From assembly GCF_009905535.1 (NCBI RefSeq), contig NZ_JAAALA010000010.1, positions 62,001-126,000 of the forward strand: a stretch of DNA of 64,000 nucleotides. The letters run 5' to 3'. The translations under genes were made by a program, and so were the position numbers. Positions 9,518 to 17,929 of the stretch are shown here, piece after piece; the first letter of the stretch is position 1; each line of letters begins with the position of its first letter. Below the pieces are notes generated by a model. It saw only the letters and a program-made list of their open reading frames with translations. It had not been told where the DNA came from and did no database searches. Source of the stretch: Caulobacter sp. SLTY. Its GTDB lineage: Bacteria > Pseudomonadota > Alphaproteobacteria > Caulobacterales > Caulobacteraceae.

Positions 9518-9642
9518 GGCGTGTCCCCGTGTGTTGAACAGTTGTTTGAGGGTGTGCCACGGCTGGCGGGCGGCCTCAAGCGCGCGGGACGATTACCTGC
9601 CAGGTCATGGAGCCCGGCGCCGGCCGGCGCTAGGCTCACATC

Positions 9643-10461
9643 ATGACCAGCACCCCTGCCTTTGGCGACCTCGTCCGTGACTGGCGCGCTCGCCGTCGGA
9701 TGACCCAGATGGACCTGGCCCTGGAGGCGGATATCTCGCCCCGGCACATGAGCTTCCTGGAAACCGGGCGCTCGCGCCCCAGCCGCGAGATGGTGCTGCG
9801 CCTGGCCGAGCGGCTGGAGCTGCCTCTGCGCGACCGCAACCACCTGCTCACCGCCGCCGGTTTCGCCGCTGTCTTCCCACAACGCGCCCTGGACGATCCG
9901 GGTCTCGCCGCCGCCCGCCGAGCCGTGGACCTGATCCTGGCCGGTCATGAGCCGCATCCGGCCCTGGCCGTCGATCGCGGCTGGAATCTGCTGGCCGCCA
10001 ACAGCGCGGCGCTGGCGCTGATGGGCGGCCTCGCGCCCGAGTTATTGACCCCGCCGGTCAACGTCCTGCGCGCCAGCCTCCACCCCGGCGGTCTGGCCTC
10101 CCGCATCCTCAACCTCTCCGAATGGCGCGCCCACGTGCTGGAACGCCTGCGCCTCGACCTAGCCATCACCGCCGACCCCAAGCTGGCCGAGCTGCTCGCC
10201 GAACTGAGCGCCTATCCCGCCCCGCCCGCCGCCGTCGGCCGCGCCCATGGCGCCGACTACGGCGGGGTCGCCATCCCCATGCGCCTGGCCAGCGACCAGG
10301 GACCCTTGAGCTTTATCAGTACGACCACGCTCTTCGGGACGGCGGTGGACGTCACCCTTTCCGAACTGATCCTGGAAACCTTCTTCGCCGCCGACGAGCA
10401 TACGGCCAAGGTGATGGGCGAGATGGCCGCGGCCCGCGCCGCCCGTTCGGCGGCGGCATGA
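9643..10461 (+). CDS. XRE-family regulator with MmyB-like ligand-binding domain
   Basis: The 272-residue protein has an N-terminal helix-turn-helix (about 8-68: LVRDWRARRRMTQMDLA followed by SPRHMSFLETGRSRPS) and a C-terminal domain (about 95-265) of the MmyB/MLTR type, with WNLLAANSAAL and the end LSELILETFFAADE. Such domains bind fatty acids or similar ligands in characterised relatives, with the regulator acting as repressor. It is divergent from the MaoC hydratase and 68 bp before the TIGR03032-like gene, either of which could be its target. Confidence 0.9.
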   Translation: MTSTPAFGDLVRDWRARRRMTQMDLALEADISPRHMSFLETGRSRPSREMVLRLAERLELPLRDRNHLLTAAGFAAVFPQRALDDPGLAAARRAVDLILAGHEPHPALAVDRGWNLLAANSAALALMGGLAPELLTPPVNVLRASLHPGGLASRILNLSEWRAHVLERLRLDLAITADPKLAELLAELSAYPAPPAAVGRAHGADYGGVAIPMRLASDQGPLSFISTTTLFGTAVDVTLSELILETFFAADEHTAKVMGEMAAARAARSAAA

Positions 10462-10529
10462 CCCATTGCCGGTAGCAGGGCGAAAATGTGCACTCGCCAG
10501 CCTTCGCGGCCTGTGCCAAACCTCGCCCC

Positions 10530-11612
10530 ATGACCGATACGACGACCGCCGCGCCGCCCGCTGAATCCCCGCCGAAGGAAGCCTTCGCCCTGACCACCTC
10601 GCGGGGGTTCCCCGAGTGGCTGGCCCGCACCGGCGCCTCGATCGCCTTCACCACCTACCAGGCGGGCAAGCTGTTCTTCATCGGCAGCCGCGAGCCCGGC
10701 CGCATCGCTGTGTTCGAGCGCACCTTCGCCCGCTGCATGGGCCTGGCCGCCAGCCAGGACGCCCGCAAGCTGGCCCTGGCCACCCACTACCAGGTCTACC
10801 GCTTCGACAACGTCCTGCCGCCCGGACAGTCGAACGGCGTCCATGACGCCGTCTATGCTCCGCGCGTCTCCTGGATCACCGGCGACGTGGACGCCCACGA
10901 CATCGCCTTCGACGCCGACGGCAACATCGTCTTCGTCAACACCCTGTTCTCCTGCCTGGCGACGATCAGCGAGGGCCACAGCTTCAAGCCGATCTGGCAG
11001 CCGCCCTTCATCTCCAAGCTGGCCCCCGAGGACCGCTGCCACATGAATGGCATGGCCATGGAGAACGGCCGCCCCCGCTATGTGACCATGGTCAGCGCCT
11101 CGGACGTCGCCGACGGCTGGCGCGATCGCCGCACCGACGGCGGCATGGTCTACGACGTCACCACCGGCGAGCGGGTGCTGGAAGGGCTGTCCATGCCCCA
11201 CTCGCCGCGGGTCCATGACGGCAAGCTGTGGGTGCTCAACTCCGGGGCCGGGGAGCTGGGCTTCTACGAACCGGAGACCAAGGCCTTCAAGCCGGTCGCT
11301 TTCTGCCCGGGCTATGCGCGCGGCTTGAGCTTCATCGGCAAGTACGCCCTGGTCGGCCTGTCTCAGGCCCGCGAAAACCGCACCTTCCAGGGCCTGCCGC
11401 TCGACGCGGCCCTGGCCAGCCGCGACGCGGTCGCCCGCTGCGGCATCCTGGTGATCGACACCGAGACCGGCGACACGGTCGAGTGGGTGCGGATCGAGGG
11501 CGTGGTGCGCGAGCTGTTCGACGTGGTCGCCCTGCCGGGGGTGCAGAATCCCTCGGCCATCGGCCTGATCAGCGACGAAGTGCGCCGGGTGATCAGCATC
11601 GACGAAGGCTGA
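10530..11612 (+). CDS. TIGR03032-like conserved protein
   Basis: About 360 residues from the ATG at 10530; a GTG at 10488 with AGGG upstream would add 14 residues. The opening FPEWLARTGASIAFTTYQAGKLFFIG with FERTFARCMGL and HDIAFDADGNIVFVNT matches my memory of the TIGR03032 family (kelch- or NHL-like beta-propeller, function unknown). There is no signal peptide, so it is probably cytosolic. No catalytic motif is obvious. It follows the XRE regulator on the same strand. Confidence 0.82.
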   Translation: MTDTTTAAPPAESPPKEAFALTTSRGFPEWLARTGASIAFTTYQAGKLFFIGSREPGRIAVFERTFARCMGLAASQDARKLALATHYQVYRFDNVLPPGQSNGVHDAVYAPRVSWITGDVDAHDIAFDADGNIVFVNTLFSCLATISEGHSFKPIWQPPFISKLAPEDRCHMNGMAMENGRPRYVTMVSASDVADGWRDRRTDGGMVYDVTTGERVLEGLSMPHSPRVHDGKLWVLNSGAGELGFYEPETKAFKPVAFCPGYARGLSFIGKYALVGLSQARENRTFQGLPLDAALASRDAVARCGILVIDTETGDTVEWVRIEGVVRELFDVVALPGVQNPSAIGLISDEVRRVISIDEG

Positions 11613-11722
11613 CGAATGCGCGGGCAAACCGGGTCTTTTTCTCGGTAGGACCGATTTTTTGCACTGCCCGACCAGGGGCCCTGTGGTTAGTCGTGTCGTC
11701 CCGCCACCGGAGGGCGGGCGAG

Positions 11723-11920
11723 ATGTTCGGACTGAATCGCAGGAACCGCTTCGAGGAAGCGGTGGCCGAGGAAATGGCCTACATGCTCGGCCTCCATGGG
11801 GACCCGGCCGCCGCCGCCGAAGGCGCGGCTGAACGCGCCCGCCGCCCCAACATCGCCGCCAGCCGCGTCAAGGTGCTGCGCGAGGCCAGCGCAAGGCTGC
11901 GGGCCCGGGTCAAGGGGTAG
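11723..11920 (+). CDS. small hypothetical protein, 65 aa
   Basis: An ATG at 11723 is preceded by GGAGGGCGGGCGAG, a strong ribosome binding site, and opens a 65-residue frame beginning MFGLNRRNRFEEAVAEEM. The product is basic and helical: a short acidic/hydrophobic first half and an arginine-rich second half (ERARRPN, REASARLRARVKG). No family recognised. A REP-like hairpin lies 13 bp after the stop and could serve as terminator. Confidence 0.55.
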   Translation: MFGLNRRNRFEEAVAEEMAYMLGLHGDPAAAAEGAAERARRPNIAASRVKVLREASARLRARVKG

Positions 11921-11932
11921 GTTTACGACCTA

Positions 11933-11965
11933 CCGCTGATCCCCGGCCTTCGCCGGGATGAGCGG
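11933..11965. repeat. short REP-like hairpin
   Basis: CCGCTGATCCCCGG and CCGGGATGAGCGG form an imperfect inverted repeat around the loop CTTCG. The arms resemble the outer ends of the 140-bp elements at 5138 and 14638. It lies between the 3' ends of two convergent genes and could act as a bidirectional terminator, although no T run follows. Confidence 0.6.
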
Positions 11966-11980
11966 AAGCAGGGGAGGACC

Positions 11981-13516
11981 CTAAACGATCTTCGCGTCCG
12001 TCTTGCCCCAGTAGGCATCGCGGATCAGCCGCTTGTACAGCTTCCCCGTCGGGTGCCGCGGTAGCTCCTCCATGAAGTCGATCACCCGCGGCGTCTTCAC
12101 ATGGCTGAGGTGCTCGCGGCAGTAGGCCAGCAGCTCCGCCGCCAGGTCCGCGTCGCCCTTGCCGGTCGCCGGCTGGACCACGGCGATCACCTGCTCGCCC
12201 ATCTCCTCGTGCGGGCCGCCGACCACGGCCACGTCAGTCACCTTGGGGTGGGTGACCAGCAGGTTCTCGATCTCCTGCGGATAGATGTTCACCCCGCCGG
12301 AGATGATCATGAAGCTCTTGCGGTCCGTCAGGTAGAGGAACCCGTCCTCGTCCATCCAGCCCACGTCGCCCAGGCTGGTCCAGCCGTGCTTGTTGTAGCT
12401 CTCGGCCGTCTTCACCGGATCATTGTGATAGTTGATCGGCGGGCCGTTCTCGAAATAGACCTGCCCCTCCTGGCGAGGCCCCAGGGCGTCGCCTTCCTCG
12501 TTGCAGATGCGCAGCTCGCCCAGCACCGCCTTGCCCACCGAGCCCTTATGCGCCAGCCAGTCGGTCGAACCGATGTAGCAGAAGCCGTTCCCCTCGGTGC
12601 CGGCGTAGTATTCGTGGATCACCGGCCCCCACCAGGCAATCATCTGCTCCTTGACCGGCACGGGGCAGGGCGCCGCCGCGTGGACCGCCGAGGTCATCGA
12701 AGACAGGTCGTACTTGCTCCGCACATCCTCGGGCAGCTTCAGCATCCGCACGAAGTGGGTCGGCACGAACTGACCGCACTCGATCTTGTATTTTTCGATC
12801 AGCCGCAGGGCGTCTTCCGGATCGAACCGCTCCATCACGATCACGGTGCCGCCCAGCTTGTGCACGCTCATGCACCAGCGCAGCGGGGCGGCGTGATACA
12901 GCGGCGCCGGCGAGAGATAGACGCAGCCCTCTTTGAAACCGAAGAGGCCCTGGGTCATCATCGACAGCGGGTTGGGCGCATCGATCGCCGCGCCCGACAG
13001 CATCGGCTTGACCCCCTTGGGCCGGCCGGTGGTGCCCGACGAATACAGCATGTCCGACCCGGCCGTTTCGTCGGCTATCGGGTCGGTCGGCATGGCGTCA
13101 CGCGCCGCCTCGAAGCTTTCGAACGGCCCGCGCGTGCCGCCGACCATGTAGAGCTTCAGGTCCGGAACCAGCGCCGCCACCTCGTCGGCCACGGCGCCCA
13201 TCCCGGCCGAGGTGATCAGCACCTTGGCCCCGCAGTCGCGTAGGATGTACTCGACCTCGCCGGCCGTCAGCTTCGACGAGATACAGGTGTAATAGAGCCC
13301 CGACCGCTGGCCCGCCCAGGCGATCTCGAAATACCGCGGGCTGTTTTCCATGAAGATGGCGATCACATCGCCCACCCCCAGGCCCAGCGACCGGAACAGC
13401 TGCGCCCCCTGGTTCGACCGCTCGTCGAGCTGCTTGTAGGTCACCGTCTCCCCGCTGCCCGACATGATGTAGGCGGCGCGTTCGGGATGGCTCTTGGCGT
13501 AGTGGGTGGGGTGCAT
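11981..13516 (-). CDS. AMP-dependent acyl-CoA synthetase/ligase
   Basis: The 511-residue protein belongs to the ANL superfamily. The P-loop motif SSGTTGRPKGV (about residue 165) binds ATP, and SLGDVGWMDEDGFLYLTDR followed by SGGVNIYPQEIE gives the hinge region. The C-terminal PRHPTGKLYKR contains the lysine needed for adenylation. It activates a carboxylic acid with ATP and CoA, probably a fatty or aryl acid; acyl chain choice cannot be read. There is no signal or membrane segment. It is divergent from the aminotransferase-like gene across 183 bp. Confidence 0.93.
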   Translation of the reverse strand: MHPTHYAKSHPERAAYIMSGSGETVTYKQLDERSNQGAQLFRSLGLGVGDVIAIFMENSPRYFEIAWAGQRSGLYYTCISSKLTAGEVEYILRDCGAKVLITSAGMGAVADEVAALVPDLKLYMVGGTRGPFESFEAARDAMPTDPIADETAGSDMLYSSGTTGRPKGVKPMLSGAAIDAPNPLSMMTQGLFGFKEGCVYLSPAPLYHAAPLRWCMSVHKLGGTVIVMERFDPEDALRLIEKYKIECGQFVPTHFVRMLKLPEDVRSKYDLSSMTSAVHAAAPCPVPVKEQMIAWWGPVIHEYYAGTEGNGFCYIGSTDWLAHKGSVGKAVLGELRICNEEGDALGPRQEGQVYFENGPPINYHNDPVKTAESYNKHGWTSLGDVGWMDEDGFLYLTDRKSFMIISGGVNIYPQEIENLLVTHPKVTDVAVVGGPHEEMGEQVIAVVQPATGKGDADLAAELLAYCREHLSHVKTPRVIDFMEELPRHPTGKLYKRLIRDAYWGKTDAKIV

Positions 13517-13699
13517 GGCTGCCTTGTTTTCCTCGATGAGTCCCGATCTTCCGCCGGGTTATCGCTGTTCACCTGATACAAGCGCGTTGCGCCGCCTCGC
13601 TCAAGGGCGCCGTAGCGGCGCCAGGCGCGATTTCTGCGCCGCGTTGTGAGCCCTCCGCTCCACCGCTAGGCTCCCTCCCAGGCATCCGGGGACTCATTG

Positions 13700-14611
13700 A
13701 TGGCAGGCAGCCAGGACTTCGCCGCCGACCCGCGCAACGAAACCGCGCGCGTCTGGCTGAACGGTGCGCTGGTGGGCAAGGAGGACGCCAAGGTCTCCAT
13801 CTTCGACGCCGGGTTCGTGGTCGGCGACGGGGTCTGGGAGGGGCTGCGGCTGCACAAGGGCGCCCTGGTCTTCCTGGACGCCCACCTGGGCCGCCTGTTC
13901 GCCGGCGCGGCCGCCATCGGCCTGGACATCGGCATGACCCGCGAAGAGGTTATCGCCGCCCTGGACGACCTGCTGACCTCCAACGGCATGGAGGACGGTG
14001 TCCACCTGCGCCTGATGGTCACCCGGGGTCCCAAGTCCGCCGCCAACCAGGATCCACGCAATGCGCTCGGAACCCCCACCGTGGTCATCCTGGCCGAATG
14101 GAAGACCCCCAGCCCGGCCATCGTCACCCAAGGCCTGAAGCTGGCGACCGTCTCCATCCGCTGCAGCCCGGCGGAGATGTTCGACATGCGGCTGAACTCC
14201 CACAGCCGCCTCAACCTGATCATCGCCCTCAACGAGGCCATCGCGCTGGGCGCCGACGAGGGGATCATGCTCGACCCCCATGGCTTCGTCTCCAGCTGCA
14301 ACGCCACCAACTTCTTCTGGGTGAAGGATGGCGAGGTCCGGACCTCGAAGGGCGACTACTGCTTCAACGGGGTGACCCGCGCCAACGTCATCCGCCTGTG
14401 CCGCGACAACGCCATCCCCTTGGTGCTCGGCGACTTCCCCGTGGATGATGCCCGCTCGGCGGACGAAGCCTTTGTCACCGGCACGTTCGGGGGGCTCACG
14501 CCAGTGCGCGAGATCGACGGCCGGAAGTTGCCGCTGACCTTGCCGGGGCCTGTGACCACGCGACTGCGCGCCCTCTACGAAGCCCTGAAGGATGCGGAGG
14601 CCCGACAATGA
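13700..14611 (+). CDS. class IV aminotransferase homologue with Asn at the expected PLP-lysine position
   Basis: The 303-residue protein starts at the ATG at 13700 behind GGGGA. The fold type IV pattern is clear: DAGFVVGDGVWEGLR near 36, RLMVTRGPKS near 104, NEAIALGADEGIMLD near 178, and a FVSSCNATNFFWV strand. Aligning MRLNSHSRLNLIIALNEA without gaps to the usual IKSLNYLNNILAKIEA block puts Asn166 (codon 14195-14197) where the Schiff-base lysine stands. It may therefore not be a transaminase in the usual way. It is followed on the same strand by a sulfotransferase-like gene, separated by a repeat element. Overall family is confident; activity is not. Confidence 0.85.
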   Translation: MAGSQDFAADPRNETARVWLNGALVGKEDAKVSIFDAGFVVGDGVWEGLRLHKGALVFLDAHLGRLFAGAAAIGLDIGMTREEVIAALDDLLTSNGMEDGVHLRLMVTRGPKSAANQDPRNALGTPTVVILAEWKTPSPAIVTQGLKLATVSIRCSPAEMFDMRLNSHSRLNLIIALNEAIALGADEGIMLDPHGFVSSCNATNFFWVKDGEVRTSKGDYCFNGVTRANVIRLCRDNAIPLVLGDFPVDDARSADEAFVTGTFGGLTPVREIDGRKLPLTLPGPVTTRLRALYEALKDAEARQ

Positions 14612-14637
14612 CAACCTCCCACTACATCCCCCATCTT

Positions 14638-14777
14638 CCGTCATCCCGGCCGGCGCGCAAAGCGCGGAGAGCCGGGACCCAGGGGGCGCGTGATCTCGCT
14701 AGCCAACGCGGCTTTGCAGCCGGCGCCTCGTCCCTCCTGGGTCCCGGCTCTCCGCTTCGCTACGGCCGGGATGACGG
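14638..14777. repeat. palindromic intergenic element, copy 2
   Basis: This 140-bp element has 15-bp perfect inverted ends (CCGTCATCCCGGCCG and complement) and an inner pair, GAGAGCCGGGACCCAG against CTGGGTCCCGGCTCTC. It is the same element as 5138-5279 in opposite orientation, with GTGATCTCGCT at the centre. It separates the aminotransferase-like and sulfotransferase-like genes by 208 bp in total and could attenuate read-through between them. Confidence 0.9.
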
Positions 14778-14819
14778 GTATTTTTCTGCGACGGCCCTGC
14801 CACAAGCGTTGAGTGCGAA

Positions 14820-15548
14820 ATGACCCGCCGCATCGCCATGTGGTCCGGCCCGCGCAACATCTCCACGGCGATGATGCGCAGCTTCGAGAACCGCCCCGAC
14901 ACGGTGGTCGTCGATGAGCCCTTCTACGCCGCCTACCTGGCCGCCACAGGGCTCGACCACCCGATGCGCGAGGAGGTCCTCGCTTCCCAACCGACCGACT
15001 GGGCCGCAGTCGCCGCCGACATGACCGCCCCCACCCGCGCGCCGGTCTTCTACCAGAAGCATATGACCCACCACATGCTGCCCGGCGTCGATCTCGCCTG
15101 GACGGCCGCCTGCACGAACGCCTTCCTGATCCGCGATCCCGCCGCCGTCCTCGCCAGCTACGTCCGCAAGCGCGGCGAGGTGACCCTGGCCGACATCGGC
15201 GTGGAGAGGCAGGGCGAGCTGTTCGACCGCGAATGCGACCGCCTGGGCCATGCCCCGCCCGTCGTCGAAGGCCGCGACGTCCTCGCACGCCCGCGAGAAA
15301 CCCTCACCGCCCTCTGCGCCGCCCTGGCGATCCCCTTCGACGACCACATGCTCGCCTGGCCGGCCGGCCCCCGCGACACCGACGGCGTCTGGGCTCCGGC
15401 CTGGTACGACGCCGTCGAGGCCTCCACCGGCTTTGGCCCCCCGCCGGAGGAGGAGGCGACGGTGGAACTGCCCGCCGAGTTGGCGAGGATCGCGGAGGCG
15501 GCCCACCCTCACTACGAGCGGCTGGCGGCCCACCGGATCCGCCCCTGA
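14820..15548 (+). CDS. sulfotransferase-like P-loop protein
   Basis: The 242-residue protein opens MTRRIAMWSGPRNISTAMMRSF, which fits the 5'-phosphosulfate loop of PAPS-dependent sulfotransferases. The second motif, FLIRDPAAVLASYVRKRG (about 100-118), fits the 3'-phosphate-binding block (RDP...S). A candidate catalytic histidine lies in QKHMTHHML. The family transfers sulfate from PAPS to hydroxyl or amino groups, but many short relatives have no known substrate. It follows the class IV aminotransferase homologue and precedes a P450 by 80 bp, all on the plus strand. Confidence 0.82.
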   Translation: MTRRIAMWSGPRNISTAMMRSFENRPDTVVVDEPFYAAYLAATGLDHPMREEVLASQPTDWAAVAADMTAPTRAPVFYQKHMTHHMLPGVDLAWTAACTNAFLIRDPAAVLASYVRKRGEVTLADIGVERQGELFDRECDRLGHAPPVVEGRDVLARPRETLTALCAALAIPFDDHMLAWPAGPRDTDGVWAPAWYDAVEASTGFGPPPEEEATVELPAELARIAEAAHPHYERLAAHRIRP

Positions 15549-15628
15549 CGCAACGTCACCGCTTGGCGCCGCCCCGTTGATCGCTAAGGTCCCGGGTAAC
15601 CAACGATAACATACGCCAGGAAACCCCC

Positions 15629-16957
15629 ATGCAGCTGCTCAGCCAGACCGTCGTCGAGGGCCGCGAAGGCCCCGGCGTTCCGCTCGCCTATCCGCGCCTC
15701 GACGGTGTCGACCTCACCGACATCGCCCGCTTCAGCAAGGGCCAGCCGTTCGCCGACTTCGCCCGCATGCGCAAAGAGGCCCCGGTCATGTGGCACGGCG
15801 AGCCGCGCGAGGGGCCCGGCTTCTGGGCGGTCACCCGCCACGCCGACGTGATGACCGTCAACGGCGACCCGGAAACCTTCTCCTCCCAGCGGGGCGGCAT
15901 CCTGATGGCGGTCGGCAAACCGGAGCAGCGCCACGCCCTGCTGTTCCGCGCCAGCATGGACGCCATGATCAACATGGACGCCCCCAATCACCTGCAGCTG
16001 CGCCGCGAGCACATGCCCTACTTCACCCCAGGCTACCTGCGGGAGCTGACGGTGAAGGTGAAGGCCGAGGTCGGCCGGCTGCTGGACGAGATGGCTGGCA
16101 AGGGGGAGATCGACTTCGTCGAGGCCTTCGCCTCCCAGCTTCCTCTGTTCACCCTCTGCGAGATCCTCGGTGTGCCGGTCGAGGATCGGCCCAAGTTCCT
16201 GAAATGGATGCACTATCTGGAGCTGGCCCAGAACATGGCCTCAGAGCAGGCCAGCTTGGCCGCCAATGGCCCGACGCTCGAGCTGATGCAGTTCATCCAG
16301 GACTTCAACAGCAACGTCGAGGAGATGTTCGACTACGGCCGGGCCATGCTGCACAAGCGCCGCGCCGACCCCCAGCCCGACCTGATGAGCGCCATCGCCC
16401 GCGCCCAACTGGAAGGGGACTTCCTTTCCGACGAGTATCTCGACGGGTCCTGGCTGCTGATCGTCTTCGCCGGCAACGACACCACCCGCAACACCCTGTC
16501 GGGTTCGGTGAAGCTGATCAGCGAACACGATGGCGAGCGGGCCAAGCTGCTGGCCGACGGCGGCCTGTTGCCCAATGCGGTCAACGAGTTCATCCGCATG
16601 GTCAGCCCGGTGATCTACATGCGCCGCACCGCCACCAGGGACACCGAGGTCGCCGGCCAGGCCATCCTCGAGGGCCAGAAGGTGATCATGTACTACGGCG
16701 CCGCCAACCGGGACGACGCGGTGTTCACCGACCCCGACCGCCTGGACGTCACCCGCGCCAATGCCGACAAGCACATCGCCTTCGGCTACGGCCCGCACGT
16801 CTGCATCGGCAAGCGGGTCGCCCAGCTCCAACTCGAGGAAACCTGGCGCCAGCTGCTCGCCCGCTACCCCGACATCCGCTGGACCGGTGACATCGACATC
16901 GCCCCCAACAATTTCGTCCACGCCATCCGGCGGCTGGGCGTGGCGTTCAGCGGCTGA
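15629..16957 (+). CDS. cytochrome P450
   Basis: The 442-residue soluble P450 has the I-helix oxygen-binding motif FAGNDTTRNT, the K-helix ExxR in NEFIRMVSP, and the haem loop FGYGPHVCIGKR with Cys392 as the axial ligand. It lacks a membrane anchor, as expected for a bacterial class I enzyme needing ferredoxin and reductase, which are not encoded nearby. The sequence style (NMDAPNHLQLRR, PGYLRELT) is that of the CYP families acting on steroid, terpenoid or fatty substrates. It is 80 bp behind the sulfotransferase-like gene, with CAGGAAA before its ATG, so a shared transcript is possible. Confidence 0.95.
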   Translation: MQLLSQTVVEGREGPGVPLAYPRLDGVDLTDIARFSKGQPFADFARMRKEAPVMWHGEPREGPGFWAVTRHADVMTVNGDPETFSSQRGGILMAVGKPEQRHALLFRASMDAMINMDAPNHLQLRREHMPYFTPGYLRELTVKVKAEVGRLLDEMAGKGEIDFVEAFASQLPLFTLCEILGVPVEDRPKFLKWMHYLELAQNMASEQASLAANGPTLELMQFIQDFNSNVEEMFDYGRAMLHKRRADPQPDLMSAIARAQLEGDFLSDEYLDGSWLLIVFAGNDTTRNTLSGSVKLISEHDGERAKLLADGGLLPNAVNEFIRMVSPVIYMRRTATRDTEVAGQAILEGQKVIMYYGAANRDDAVFTDPDRLDVTRANADKHIAFGYGPHVCIGKRVAQLQLEETWRQLLARYPDIRWTGDIDIAPNNFVHAIRRLGVAFSG

Positions 16958-16972
16958 GCCGCCGGCGCGGCG

Positions 16973-17866
16973 TCAGGACATCGGGGGCGGCGGCGGGCTC
17001 GGCTCGGGCAGGGGGATGAACTCGCCGTCGTCCAGGTCGGGCAATTTCATGCGGCCGGCGCGCCAGTCGGCCTTGGCCTGGTCGATCCGCTCCTTGCTGG
17101 AGGAGACGAAGTTCCAGTCGATGAACCGCGGCCCCACGGGCTCGCCGCCCAGCAGCATGACGGTGCTGGGCTCCAGGGCCTTGAAGGCGATGGTGTCGCC
17201 GGGTTTGAACACCGCCATCTGGCCGGTATGGATCGTCCGGCCGTCCACCTCGACCGAGCCCTTGGCGACATAGGCGGCCCGCTCGGGATACTCGGCGGGC
17301 AGGGCGGCGACCGCCCCGGCCGCCAGCTCCCAGTGGACGTAGAACAGAGGGGAGAAGACCGGCACCTTGGCTTCGGCCCCGAACGCCTTGCCGGCGACCA
17401 GCCGGGCGCTCATCCCGCCGCCTTCGTAGAAGGGCAGTTCATCGTTGCCTTCATGGTGGCTGAAGGCGGGGGCGACCTCCTCCGACTCGGTCGGCAGGGC
17501 CAGCCAGGTCTGGATGCCGTCCATCCGCCCGCCGTCGGCCCGCAGCTCCTCGAAGCGTTCCGAGTGGGTGATGCCGCTGCCGGCGGTCATCCAGTTGACC
17601 TCGCCCGGCCGGATGACGATCTCGGAGCCGACACTGTCGCGATGGGTCATCGACCCTTCGAACAGATAGCTGAGGGTCGACAGGCCGATGTGGGGATGGG
17701 GTCGCACGTCGACGGTGCGTGGGAAGCCGGGCTGAAACTCGGCCGGCCCCATGTGATCGAAAAAGATGAACGGCCCGACCATCCGGTGCGGCGCGTAGGG
17801 CAGCACCCGTCCGACCTCGAACCCGCCCAGATCCTTGCGCCGCTGGTCGATGACGAGTTCGATCAT
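16973..17866 (-). CDS. pirin family protein (cupin)
   Basis: The 297-residue double cupin carries the pirin metal site: HPHIGLSTLSYL and later GITHSERFEE supply the histidines and glutamate. It starts IDQRRKDLGGFEVGRVLPYAP and contains FIFFDHMGP, both family hallmarks. Bacterial pirins are Fe(II) proteins; some oxidise quercetin and others regulate metabolic enzymes. The role here is open. The C terminus ends in a proline run. It converges on the P450 with a 15-bp gap. Confidence 0.94.
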   Translation of the reverse strand: MIELVIDQRRKDLGGFEVGRVLPYAPHRMVGPFIFFDHMGPAEFQPGFPRTVDVRPHPHIGLSTLSYLFEGSMTHRDSVGSEIVIRPGEVNWMTAGSGITHSERFEELRADGGRMDGIQTWLALPTESEEVAPAFSHHEGNDELPFYEGGGMSARLVAGKAFGAEAKVPVFSPLFYVHWELAAGAVAALPAEYPERAAYVAKGSVEVDGRTIHTGQMAVFKPGDTIAFKALEPSTVMLLGGEPVGPRFIDWNFVSSSKERIDQAKADWRAGRMKLPDLDDGEFIPLPEPSPPPPPMS

Positions 17867-17929
17867 GATGTCCTCCGTTGCGGCGGAAACCTTGCCCAGC
17901 CGCGCGACAGGCGCAACCCGAACCTTGGT

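Noticed and set aside
11228..11722. N-terminal part of the 230-codon frame containing the 65-residue protein
   Set aside because: It overlaps the TIGR03032-like gene and is Gly/Arg-rich; a strong ribosome site marks the internal ATG at 11723.
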